Shown: piece by piece, positions 32,495 to 42,366 of the stretch
Layout: each line of letters begins with the position of its first letter
Numbering within the stretch: position 1 is the stretch's first letter
DNA from: Athripsodes cinereus
Lineage: Eukaryota; Arthropoda; Insecta; Trichoptera; Leptoceridae
NCBI GenBank assembly: GCA_947579605.1
Contig: OX388312.1
Location: 2,542,001-2,606,000, forward strand
Reading direction: 5' to 3'
Length of the DNA stretch: 64,000 nt
Notes under the pieces: generated by a model
The model's database searches: none
Told to the model about the DNA's origin: nothing
Seen by the model: only the letters and a program-made list of their open reading frames with translations
Translations under genes and position numbers: made by a program

Positions 32495-35290
32495 ATGAAT
32501 GTATCTAGTCTATTGGCTCATTATGATGAAATAGAAGAAAAATTAATTAAATTGAAACCATACATGTTGATGTTGTGTGAGACTTGCGTAACTGATGAGA
32601 TTGATAATTTTGAAGTAAGTTTTAAAGGTTATAAAACTATAAGATGCGACTCATTTAGTCGTCATACGGGTGGTGTTATTATTGTTCTTAAAGAGGATGT
32701 CCCGTACACTGTTGTATCAAGAGAGGTGCTGAACGAAAATAACGCTTGGTTTTTGACTGTAAAGATAAAAAAAGGAAATACGAAGGGTACTTACACAGTG
32801 TTGTACCATTCACCAAATCAAAGCCATTCGAAATTCTTGGACTTCTTTGAAAAATATTGCAGAAAGTATGTAAGTGAAAATGAATTTATTTATATATTTG
32901 GTGACTTTAATATTGACATGAAAGTGAATAGTACATATAGAAATAGACTACAAAACATAATAAATGAAAACTGTTTGAAACAATTGGTGAATGATTACAC
33001 AAGGATTAGTTTGAATTCGAAAACATTGATTGACTTGATACTCTCGAATGATATATATCTTCCTGTTGGCATCGCTGATGATTTTAAAGTGTCGGACCAC
33101 GAAACACTGGTAACACAATTGGGGAAGAAAGAAGAGGTTACGGATGTAGTAAAAATAGTAACAATGAGAGATATGAAAAGTTATTCAAAGTCTAAATTGT
33201 GTGAATGTTTGCAAGCACTGGATTGGTCTGTTCTCAGTGAAGATGTAGATGAAAAAGCAGAAAAGTTTGTAGATAACTTGATAGTATCAATAGATGAATT
33301 GACACCATTAACACAGAGAGTGTTCAAAAATACCTGTAGGTGGTATACCAAGGATTTACAGAATTTACGCAGAGAAAGAGATAAGTTGTATAAGGCATTT
33401 AGATTGACTGATGATGGTTTGATATGGGAGCACTATAAGCAAGTTAGAAATCATTATAATAAAAGTATAAAAAATCATAAATATCAATATATTAAGGATA
33501 ATATAGAGAAAAGTAAACATGATCCTAAGAAACTGTGGAATAATATTAAGGATGTTGTTAAGGGTAAACAAAAAAATAAAGTGAATACTGTTGAATTTCC
33601 GGACGCGGTGGGAGACGATAATGCCAGGATTGCACACAAGTTTAATAAGTACTTTTTGTCTAGTATCGATGATATACATAGAAGTATACCGGTGAGTACA
33701 GAAATTCAGAAAGATGATGAGCATCTTCGAGTTGAAAGATTTGAATTTACGAGCATAAGCCTGGAATCATTGAAAAAAACTTTACAGGGTTTAAAACAAA
33801 AACAGTCTGAAGACGGAATTACGGTTAAGGTTATATTGGATTCTCTGGATGTTACGGGTTTTCTTCTGGTTGGTCTTATAAATCAATCTTTGAGAGAGGG
33901 TTCGTTTCCTAGGTCCTGGAAGACTTCTACTGTTGTTCCTGTTCCGAAGATTTTGCATGCCAAGTCGTTTGATGAATATAGGCCAATAAATTGTTTGCCG
34001 AAGTATGAACAGATTCTGGAACACGTTGCCAAAGAGCAGCTATCGGAGTACATAGAAAAGAACAACATTTTGGTTCCCCAGCAGTCGGGATTTAGAACAA
34101 ATTACTCGTGTGAAACGGCAATAAATTTTATTATTAAGGAATGGAAGGAATGCATGGATAGGAAGAAGATCGTGATTGCAGTGTTTTTGGATCTGAAGCG
34201 GGCATTCGAAACAATTGATAGAGAAAGACTCATTAAAAAAATGGAAGAAATCGGCGTTGATGGAACAGCCAAACTTTGGTTTGCGAATTATTTGAAGGAC
34301 AGGAAACAAAAAACTAAATTTGAAGGCGTATGCTCTGGGGAGGTTGAGGTCACTAGAGGTGTACCTCAGGGATCGGTGTTGGGCCCAATTTTGTTTATTA
34401 TATATATGAACGATATAGTGCACTGTCTTAAAAAATGTGATATCAAACTGTTTGCAGACGATACCCTTATATATATAGAATGTGACGAATTCAACGAAGG
34501 AGTGAAAACCATCCAAGACGAGTTAAATTCTGTATCAAATTGGTTAAATTATAATATGTTGAAATTAAATGTTAATAAAACCAAGTGCATGATTATGGGG
34601 AAGATACCCATAAACGGTGTATGTGAAATAAAATTGGACAATGAATGTATAGAAGTGGTTGATAAAATTAAATATTTGGGGATAGTAATAGATAAAAAAT
34701 TAAAGTTTAATGATAATTTTGGTTACAACTTGAAAAAAATAAGTAAAAAAATTGGTCTATTGGGTCGCATAAGTCGAAAACTGGATATAAATAGTAGAAA
34801 ATTGGTGTACAACTCAGTGGTCCTGCCCCACATAAATTATTGTTCAACGATATTATTTATGGCCACGGAAGGTGAATTGAAGAGACTGCAAACTCTGCAG
34901 AACAGGGCGATGAGAGCGATACTGGGATGGAATAGGTACAGCCGAATCAAGAAAATGTTGGAGAAATTAAATTACTTGGATATTAAGCAGCTAATATATT
35001 TCAACACTTTTGTTTTTATATATAAGATCAAGAAAGGGATGGTGCCGCGCTATCTAACCAAGAATATAAAATATAATTATGAAGTACACGACTATCCCAC
35101 GAGGGGTCGCGATGCGTTTAGGCTCCGAGGGGCCAGGCTTGCGGGTACGGAGAGCAGTCTTTTCTATAAAGGATTCAGGCTGTTCAACGATCTTCCGGCC
35201 GGCCTCAAGGATGCGGCTACGCTTGCGATCTTTCGTGGGAAATGTCTTAAACATTTAAAATCAAGTAAAAACTTTAGGATGATAGCGTGA
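32495..35290 (+). CDS. LINE ORF2: endonuclease / reverse transcriptase (931 aa)
   Basis: Uninterrupted. APE-type endonuclease with Asn2, Glu29 (CETC), GDFN at 136-139 and SDH at 200-202. Reverse transcriptase with LDLKRAFETID (~569-579), GVPQGS at 622-627 and the catalytic box FADD at 653-656. The C-terminal region has YPTRGRDAF and LFNDLPAGLK, a usual CR1/L2 ending. No RNase H. The ATG at 32495 matches the usual 'MNVxSLL' opening, though the open frame extends upstream with IRIYN before it and may start earlier. The intact length and conserved motifs imply recent insertion or ongoing competence of ORF2. Opposite-strand frames are shadows. Confidence 0.93.
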   Translation: MNVSSLLAHYDEIEEKLIKLKPYMLMLCETCVTDEIDNFEVSFKGYKTIRCDSFSRHTGGVIIVLKEDVPYTVVSREVLNENNAWFLTVKIKKGNTKGTYTVLYHSPNQSHSKFLDFFEKYCRKYVSENEFIYIFGDFNIDMKVNSTYRNRLQNIINENCLKQLVNDYTRISLNSKTLIDLILSNDIYLPVGIADDFKVSDHETLVTQLGKKEEVTDVVKIVTMRDMKSYSKSKLCECLQALDWSVLSEDVDEKAEKFVDNLIVSIDELTPLTQRVFKNTCRWYTKDLQNLRRERDKLYKAFRLTDDGLIWEHYKQVRNHYNKSIKNHKYQYIKDNIEKSKHDPKKLWNNIKDVVKGKQKNKVNTVEFPDAVGDDNARIAHKFNKYFLSSIDDIHRSIPVSTEIQKDDEHLRVERFEFTSISLESLKKTLQGLKQKQSEDGITVKVILDSLDVTGFLLVGLINQSLREGSFPRSWKTSTVVPVPKILHAKSFDEYRPINCLPKYEQILEHVAKEQLSEYIEKNNILVPQQSGFRTNYSCETAINFIIKEWKECMDRKKIVIAVFLDLKRAFETIDRERLIKKMEEIGVDGTAKLWFANYLKDRKQKTKFEGVCSGEVEVTRGVPQGSVLGPILFIIYMNDIVHCLKKCDIKLFADDTLIYIECDEFNEGVKTIQDELNSVSNWLNYNMLKLNVNKTKCMIMGKIPINGVCEIKLDNECIEVVDKIKYLGIVIDKKLKFNDNFGYNLKKISKKIGLLGRISRKLDINSRKLVYNSVVLPHINYCSTILFMATEGELKRLQTLQNRAMRAILGWNRYSRIKKMLEKLNYLDIKQLIYFNTFVFIYKIKKGMVPRYLTKNIKYNYEVHDYPTRGRDAFRLRGARLAGTESSLFYKGFRLFNDLPAGLKDAATLAIFRGKCLKHLKSSKNFRMIA

Positions 35291-35445
35291 CACCCTGAAT
35301 GAAAGAATGAGTGGATGATAGTGACGTCAGAAAGTTATTTTCAAATAGTAGGTAATAAGGTAATTTTAAGTTATAAATAATCTATAATTTGTAACTTTAT
35401 TAAAAAATTAAATAAATAAAAATAAAAATAAAAAATAAATAATTT

Positions 35446-35466
35446 ATCTTTTTTCTCTTGTTACAG
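35446..35466 (+). promoter_or_regulatory. dac splice acceptor with polypyrimidine tract
   Basis: tatcttttttctcttgttacag immediately follows the LINE tail and precedes the dac exon. The pyrimidine tract and AG are intact; any native branch point further upstream has been pushed 3 kb away, so a branch point must lie in the LINE tail or 3' UTR. Confidence 0.8.
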
Positions 35467-35625
35467 TTTTATACCAGAAGAGATTAAAAAAGGAGCGCCG
35501 TGCTAGGCAGCGCGCCCAGGAACAGTTGGATGCCGAGATGAAGAGAAGAGCGAAGATTGAGGAAGCTCTCAAGGCTTCAGGAGCACCCGCTGAAGTTTTA
35601 CGTCTAGTTGCAGGAGATATGCAAG
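35467..35625 (+). CDS. dac: dachshund exon (DACHbox-C coiled coil)
   Basis: 159 bp between TTACAG and GTAATG. It encodes (after two bases completing a codon) LYQKRLKKERRARQR and then an alternating charged helix through EMKRRAKIEEALKASG to LRLVAGDMQ. This aligns by eye with the C-terminal conserved block of vertebrate DACH1/2 (QKRLKKEKKAKRKLQ..), the DACHbox-C coiled coil through which Dachshund proteins contact partners such as Eya. Dachshund is a nuclear Ski/Sno-related transcriptional co-regulator of the retinal determination network and of leg and brain patterning. The exon ends in phase 1 and joins 38241. The preceding exons were not found and may lie upstream of the window. Confidence 0.9.
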
Positions 35626-36035
35626 GTAATGTGAATCATAATCTATATTTCAGGGCAAATTTCGACTCTCTCTTATTTTTAAATAAAAACGAACTTTATT
35701 CTTTAAAAAGCAGATGTTTTGATTTAAATTACAAATTTTGACAAAGCATAAAGAAAACAATATTATATTTCTCTATGAAACTTATTAAAATAATCATGCA
35801 ACTCGATAAATTTCTCTGATGAAATAAATTCAAATGCAGAAAAAAAATATCGCCTTATTACTTTGGTGTAGTATCGAATTTGGTAAATGTTTTTAATGCA
35901 CTATAAAATATGAGATATGAGAGGTTCGTTCAAAAGATGATAGAATAAAACATTTTCTAGATTGTGGGTTTGGCTTTTGTTGCGCTAAATAGCTCATATA
36001 AGATTTAGCAAAGACATCATCACTTTATTTGTCAT

Positions 36036-36272
36036 TGTCCTGGACGGATCTTGAACCCACAACCCGTCTTTTTCGCTTTGGAAGTTTCCAGCATGCGGTA
36101 TTCATAAATACGTAGTATCTCACAGCAATACCTACACGTGAAGTTGTCATTGTGATTTATAAGAGAGAATATCAAGACATTCGGTATGTCTCCTGAGTCC
36201 TGGTAGATTAATTGGACAAAGCACATCTCACGAAAAGGATGAGTTGTTAGTTCAAGTCCCACCTAGGACACT
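36036..36272 (+). repeat. SINE-C region: tRNA-like segments in both orientations
   Basis: 36125-36272 (+) reads caatacctacacgtgaag, tttataagagagaat, then a tRNA-like end with tggtagattaattggac (A-box-like) and gttcaagtccc (B-box). The same ~150-bp order recurs on the minus strand at 40453-40605. At 36036-36064 a short minus-strand piece (gacggatcttgaaccc) carries another B-box-like word. Unusually the tRNA-like part closes the unit rather than opening it. Confidence 0.65.
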
Positions 36273-36309
36273 TTGAAATATGGTAATGTTCTCTTTTCTA
36301 TCCTTATAT

Positions 36310-36500
36310 GATATTCACTGTGTCGGTGTTTAGGTAGTAAAATTCGATATGGAAATTAAAAAAACAAACGTTTTCTTCTACAACAATAATTTATATCTGA
36401 TCAGATTGACAATGTCTTTATAAGACGAAAGACGTCTCTTTCGACTATAAAACATATAGCAGAAGAAAACATTTGTTTTTTAGTTTCATTTGTGTTGAAT
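36310..36500. repeat. RptG inverted pair
   Basis: A left arm around acaaacgttttcttctac and a right arm gcagaagaaaacatttg face each other, with ttgacaatgtctttataaga and cgaaagacgtctc in the middle. The middle plus right arm recurs at 38895-38985 and in part at 24290-24390. It is probably a foldback MITE. Confidence 0.55.
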
Positions 36501-36870
36501 TTAAAGATATGAACTATTAAAATATAACATTTGTACCTCCATACATATTGAGTTATGTCTTATAGGTGAACATTCAACAATAGCTCTGAGAGAATATCGT
36601 GAAAACGATTGGCCGTTTGAAACATTTCTATAATATGTAATATTAGGTTCCCTGCAAATAATAATAATGATATGTAATAATATCTATCATTAGGTACCTA
36701 CCTACATAATGATAATAATAATAAATAAATAAATAATAGTGGCTAGCCTAGGGCATCCAGACTACAGTGTGTAATGTTCTGATAGACGTGTTTAACTTTG
36801 TGTCGTGTGTTTGAATGGTAAAAGGAACTGAATAATACATCGCATTGGACCTTTTAAGATCTGCTAATAT

Positions 36871-37405
36871 TAGTGTTGTGGACTTGTCAAGAAATATTTT
36901 TATTAGAAATTTACCGAGAAATTTCTCGGTAAATTTCTCGAAGTAGAGAATTTTCGGAGATTTTTTTTTTTTATCTAACAGTATAATAATAATAAATACT
37001 TTATTCAATCAATCAATGTACAAATGTTGAGACAATTTATCACCAATATGGCTAGAATTAATTATGGAAACATAAAAATGTTAAGTACCTACATAGAAAA
37101 AAGTGCTAATAACTGATGAAAAATCTTGATGTTTGACACCACATGCCCATATTTAAGTAAAAAAAATTGCAGGTACGTAGGTACATGAAAAAAAGTGGTA
37201 ATAACCTCTGATTTGGGCCTTAATCAGCCCCACAAATTTTTGGATCAATCAGGTTAGCTGCGAAGTGTACTGGGCGAAAGGTCAAAATACCACTAAGAAA
37301 AATAATTATGGAGAGAAATTTCTCTTCCATCAGAGGAGAAATTCTCGGAGAAATTTCTCATTCTCGAGAAATTTCTTTGGAGAATTTTCTCTTCTCACAT
37401 CACTA
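36871..37405. mobile_element. hAT-type MITE, 535 bp, with GAGAAATTTCTC palindromes
   Basis: The ends are TAGTGTTGTGGA and (complement) TAGTGATGTGAGA. An 8-bp direct repeat GCTAATAT flanks at 36863-36870 and 37406-37413, the hAT signature. Subterminal DNA on both sides contains repeated gagaaatttctc / ggagaaatt words. No transposase frame. A short (AAT)n-cttta stretch near 36980 may be another insert's tail. Confidence 0.9.
36905..36938. repeat. 34-bp perfect palindrome without loop
   Basis: Centre at gagaaatttctc; the arms read agaaatttaccgagaaa and its exact complement with no spacer. It lies in the left subterminal region of the hAT-type MITE. Confidence 0.93.
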
Positions 37406-37413
37406 GCTAATAT

Positions 37414-38200
37414 GCATAATGAAACAGTCTAATAATTTATCCTAAATATGTTGTTTTGTAATATATAATCACCAACGTTTATTTGTCTACTTATTTATCA
37501 TTAGGTATATAAGGCGTGAGCCTTATACATGTTCTAGAAAACAATAATGATAAAACTCTTTATATTATACATATAATACATAATATGTTATTTACATTGT
37601 ATTTGATAATGTCATACCTATTCAATTGGCGAGCATATTGCCACAACATGGCAATTTGTTCCAGCTAACCAAATAAAAGTTTTGAGTTTTCATGAACTCG
37701 TATTTTGAGTTATCATTACCCTGTTTGTTTATTTATTTTTGTTGTAAGTTTTATTTTACAAAATGCAAGTCGTATTTAAATTTGTTAATTTAATATATGC
37801 TATCAGTAAGTTAACTAATGTTTCTTATTTGTTTTTGTTAAAAGTCTTTTGATATGCAAAACAAAATTAAAATAATAAATATAATCTGAAACTATAGAAC
37901 TGCAGTACAATTTATTCTAATACCACTAAAGAAAATTTAATAGTAAAATGTCGCAATTTAGTTGAATATAGTTAAGGAAATTATAGGAAGTGGGGAGTAT
38001 ATTAAACTGAATTGTGATAGAGGATTACGTTGAGGAGTTTTTTGACAATTCATTAACTGTTAAAGAGTTTCTATGTAATGTCAATCGGAAGGTCTGTGTC
38101 TGAAAAAAATGTCTCACCATAATCGAGACAGCACTGGACATTCGGTTTATCTGGACTCTCCAATATACCAAAATACTCTGTAACAATTTATTTTAATTAA
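37414..38200 (+). other. dac intron, plain A/T-rich
   Basis: Nothing beyond intron sequence recognised. Confidence 0.5.
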
Positions 38201-38240
38201 CTTTGTTGGTAATTATTGTATATTTTATTTTGTCTCACAG

Positions 38241-38591
38241 AGAACACTGCCAATTCAGAAACATCATCTCAACGTGAAACAGCAAGTGTCGGAAGCGAAA
38301 ATCAGCAACCAAATACAAACCAATCAACACATGCAGGAAGCAATCCTGGCAGTAATTCCGGTAACAGTAATGCTGGAAGCAATGGTGGCGGTGGTGGAGG
38401 ATCTAATGGAGGGGCAACAGCCACAACGGGCAATGGAGGTGGGGGAGCTAATAGACCACAAGGAAGTCCACCTCGTGATGGAGCCCCTCCTGCAGGTGGT
38501 GCACCTGCTATAAATGAGAAGCAGTGGAATTATCCAGCGACTACCCTTGATCTCATGACTACAGGGGCAGCTTTTTGGCAAAATTATTCAG
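38241..38591 (+). CDS. dac: dachshund exon (Gly/Ser/Asn/Pro-rich linker)
   Basis: 351 bp between CTCACAG and GTAATT. It starts and ends in phase 1, and its length is exactly 117 codons, so skipping it would keep the frame. The translation runs ENTANSETSSQRETASVG, then a Gly/Asn/Ser low-complexity region, Pro/Ala-rich words, and a less repetitive end (QWNYPATTLDLMTTGAAFW). It joins the previous exon at a Glu codon (G|AG) and the next exon as ..NYS-E. Vertebrate DACH1 lacks such a segment at this point, as far as I recall, so this looks like an arthropod-type insert. It may be constitutive or alternative. Confidence 0.85.
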
Positions 38592-38894
38592 GTAATTTAT
38601 AATCTGATTATTTTCAAACTTTACTTTTAGGTAGGTTTATTGAATTAACCACTTTGCAAAACACAGTATTGCATATCTCAGGGTGCAAGGTGGGTCTCTT
38701 CACAATATTCCAAAAGGAAAACGGTATGATGGTGATGATGACAGATAACATTCATTAATTCCATTATCTTTGGTGTTTCGAACTATGAAAGAACTTATTA
38801 ATTAAATTATTTAGGTTAGTGAAGAATATATAAATAGTATGTCTTGAAAATTTTAGATATCCATAACTCAATTATGATAGTCCCAAAACTATAT

Positions 38895-38985
38895 AAAAAT
38901 AGGAGATTGACAATGTCCTCATAAGACGAAAGACGTCTCTCTCACAAATTAAATCTTTAGTAGAATAAAACACCTGTTTTATTTT
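38895..38985 (+). repeat. RptG copy
   Basis: ttgacaatgtcctcataaga, cgaaagacgtctctctc and tagtagaataaaacacc match the right half of 36310-36500. Confidence 0.7.
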
Positions 38986-38989
38986 TTCG

Positions 38990-40450
38990 ATATATAAAAA
39001 TATACTTTGTGATGTGCACGTACGTAGAAAGATAATAAAGAGATGAAGAAGAGATCACAATAGGTACAAACCTCAAAACTCCATCCTTGTGTAGACAAAA
39101 AAATACAAGTGCAAATTAATTTCCAATTTAAATTTAGGTATCTGCGAACATTATTGGATAAAGATATTACAAATAAAGTAAAAAATTTTATTGATAGAAC
39201 TTGCATTAGACTGTGTGTATATATTATGTGTGTGTGTAGGTACTGAATAGGGTAGCCAAAAGCAAGAAGTTCATTTTATAGCCGGCTAAGTCGAAATTGA
39301 TTTCAAGCTTATAATTGAACGAAGCGGCTAGACGGTTTCAAAGCAAAAGGGGAGAAAATGTTCTGTTATTGTCATTATTTTTAATAAAGGGATGTTTTTT
39401 GCTAATACTGATGTTGGTATGTCTTTCTTTCAATATTGGTAATTATAAATTTTTTTTCAAATTAAACTAAGTTCAATCTATCTATACCCTCACACCATAT
39501 CCCAATTGGGGTAAGCAGAGAGAACGGAACTCCATGTACCTACTCCTTACCTATTCACTTTGGTTTACATAAAATACATAAAAAAATTGAAATCAGATTG
39601 ATATTTATTTATGAACATGAATAAAAAACACAACATCCTCTCTCCATCATTAAAAACTTTGACATGGATCACGGTTGGAAAAAACTTTGGAATGGAATTC
39701 AAAACAGATTTCAGATCTTTTGTAAATTATGTCTTATCCTTTGATCGAGAGGGCTTTAATCTAGTATTTGCAGCATCTACAATACATAATCAGGAGTGGG
39801 AGATGATTGAGAAATAATACGCCCGCCTTGTGTACATCGTTGCAATAGCGTCATACGTACGAATATAATATACACTTTAAATTTTGTTCATATCACAAAA
39901 TCAGGATGTATGTATTTGTAGCTTGTAGCTTCATGTATCCCAGACGAGAACGATACTTAAAAAATAAGAAAAAACGTATGATTATTTTCAAATACCTTCA
40001 TACTAATATCTGCGAAATATACCTATCTACCTAATCCTCAAAAAGGGCGAATAAACGAAATACTTGAATTAATAAAATAAAAATTAACAGAAAGGTAAAT
40101 CACGAAGGATAATCATGAAATTTTTGTACGTTATTAGTCAGAATCTTCCACTTGGTTTTATTGCCCAAGGGCCAAAATAATATTAATACTTACTATGTAT
40201 GGATACTTTCCAAGATCGTAGTATTGGCCGCTTTGATAAAGGTTTTATAATATCGACGCTAACATGTTATCAAATTGCAAAACATGTATTTCCATTTTTT
40301 TTTTTGCAAATTTTGCATCATGGCTTTCAGCGAAATTCTTAATTATTAATTTAAAAACTATTTATTTATTGTAGGATTAGCGACAAGAACACCTCACAAT
40401 TTTAAAAATGTTATTTTAACACGTGAAAGTGTCGTATAAAGCTTGCGTTG
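38990..40450. other. dac intron, no recognised gene
   Basis: A/T-rich. The word accatatcccaattggggta at about 39497 is a faint RptA-tail-like relic. The small frame at 39611-39817 has no domain. Confidence 0.5.
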
Positions 40451-40452
40451 TA

Positions 40453-40605
40453 GTGCCCTGGACGGGATTTGAATCCTCGACCCAACTTTTTTGCGAGGTG
40501 TGCTTCATCCAATTAAGCTATCAGGAGACATGTTGAAGGCTTCGAAATTCTCTCTTATAAACCACAATGACGGCTTCACGTGTAGGTATTGTTCTGTCCA
40601 GGTTA
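40453..40605 (-). repeat. SINE-C copy
   Basis: Minus strand: caatacctacacgtgaag, tttataagagagaat, tctcctgatagcttaattgg and gaggattcaaatccc (B-box-like). Same order as 36125-36272. Confidence 0.75.
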
Positions 40606-40929
40606 CTATCAAATAAGGTGATGTTATCAATTCTAAACCTTATACCTACGAGTATGATATTTCCAAGTATTAAATTCACGCATGTGACCTTATGTTATGA
40701 CTATTAAATGAAAATGACTTCCTATTAAAATATCATCGATAATCAATCATACTGTAACGGTTGTAACGGTTTTCCTTCCCTTTTCCTTTCCTCCTTCATG
40801 AGCGCTTCATCTTTGTTTTAGTTTTTTTCTATAAGCTTAGAATACCTGCTGATAATTTTGATTCACATATGCACAAACTTTAATTAAGTAATAATATTAT
40901 TTACATTTAAAAAAAATGTGTATATGTAA

Positions 40930-41037
<108 letters not shown>

Positions 41038-41156
41038 GTATATGTATATGTGTATAATGTGTCAACGAAAATTTGTAATATTACTGCAAACTGTTTTGGT
41101 TTATTTATTATGTAACTCATACCTTGTAATGTTTATTGTTTAACTGTTTGTTTGCA

Positions 41157-41183
41157 TAAAATAAAATAAAATAAAATAAAATA
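41157..41183 (+). repeat. (AAAAT)n microsatellite
   Basis: Five AAAAT-type units. Confidence 0.9.
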
Positions 41184-42110
41184 CTGATTTTCGGAATTAT
41201 AATGTTTGTTTTTTCAAAGCGAACTATTATTGCCTTACAATTAAAAAAATCCAATATTCCATAAAGTTCTTGAAGAGATTAATAAAAACACGTAAATAAT
41301 TTATTTGAACACATATTTAAAAGAATCTTTATGCTAAAAATTCAGAGAATTCAATCCAAAAGTAGTTCCATTTTTATAATATCCATGATAAATTTCAAAT
41401 ACTTTTATTAATATTAGCGAGCGAGAACTTTTTTTTTATTTGATATTTTTGAACCCATCCTATATTTTTTTTAAAATGGAGGTATTCAATTTATAATTTG
41501 ATCCACTCAAACATTAAAAATGACGAACTAAATACCTATTTTTTTTTTATTAAATTTAAGTATATTCTCAAAATTTCGCGAACCGCGTTTTGTTTTTTTC
41601 TAAGTATTATTATTGCTAGTGATAATGTTTTAGAGGTTTAATTTGCGGACCCCCGACAATCGATTAACACACAGTAATTTCGTCTAGTCATACTGCACCG
41701 AAGTTTTTTTTTAATGGAGCCGTTCTGTGATTTATGACACTCGGGTCGTCATAATGTCGATAAATAATTGATTCCGATAAATATATAATATTTTGACGAT
41801 TAAATCAAATAAATGATTTAATTTATTAATTTGTCAATTAAGTTTTAAAGGCGTTTAGCTAAAATATTTTAGTGTTTGGTGTTGTTCACCTCAAAAGCAG
41901 CGGTTTTTAGATAAAAATACATATACCTACAATAATATTACTCATTCATCCCACTAGTGGGGTAGTCTGTGATTTCGGTGTTACCCCTGTAACTGACACG
42001 ACTAAAGGTATTATATAAACGGACCTAGAGTGCCAAATTTTTTTTATTTCTCCTGCTAGTTCTGCATATTATTAACGTATTTTTTCTACGACGCGACGGT
42101 TGTTTGTATA
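41184..42110. other. dac intron, no recognised gene
   Basis: A/T-rich; a short RptA-like word (cccactagtggggtag) at 41950. Confidence 0.5.
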
Positions 42111-42115
42111 TTGTC

Positions 42116-42366
42116 GGCCGGTGTGGCGCGGAGGCTAACGCATTTGCCTTTGAGTCACGATGTCCCGGGTTCGATTCCCGGCCAGGGCAAAACGAAAAAT
42201 GACCTTTTTCAAATAATTGTTCTTGGTCTGGGTGTTACATGTATATGTGTTTAGTGCATCGTATTATGTGTATTGTCGAGTTAGTACCCATAATACAAGA
42301 TTCAATCTTTGTTTGGGACTAGCTCGATCTGTGTGAATTGTCTATGCATGTTATGTTATGTTGTGT
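42116..42366 (+). mobile_element. SINE-A copy, tRNA-derived
   Basis: tRNA-like head with A-box-like tggcgcggaggctaacgc (42124-42141) and a perfect B-box ggttcgattcc (42168-42178). The body has gaccttttt, ggtctgggtgttacatg, gactagctcgatctgtgtg, and the tail repeats atgtt. The head cannot fold into a proper acceptor stem, so it is not a functional tRNA gene. Other copies: 53858-54100, 51742-51834, 61441-61570 and 7160-7230. Confidence 0.88.

Larger units (their letters stand above)
32335..35445 (+). mobile_element. CR1/L2-like non-LTR retrotransposon, 5'-truncated, intact ORF2
   Basis: The last ~45 codons of ORF1 (to 32472), an intact ORF2 (32495-35290), a 110-bp 3' UTR and an A/T-only tail of AATAAA-like units (35401-35444). 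There is no RNase H domain; an ORF1 with a zinc-knuckle end and an ORF2 ending in a Phe-Arg-Leu-Phe-Asn-Asp-Leu-Pro block point to the CR1/L2 side of the Jockey superfamily. The tail stops about 20 bp before a dac exon, in the same orientation as dac. The 5' junction lies somewhere in 32285-32338; no target duplication was recognised. Confidence 0.88.
35626..38240 (+). other. dac intron (2615 bp)
   Basis: GT..AG intron joining the coiled-coil exon to the Gly/Ser-rich exon. It carries a SINE-C copy, an RptG inverted pair and a hAT-type MITE. The remainder is A/T-rich. Confidence 0.8.

Noticed and set aside
33365..34516. Minus-strand frames (up to 158 codons) opposite the LINE ORF2
   Set aside because: Shadows of the intact reverse transcriptase frame.
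42116..42190. Possible tRNA gene
   Set aside because: A- and B-box present but acceptor arms do not pair, and the sequence is shared with other SINE-A copies; it is a SINE head.
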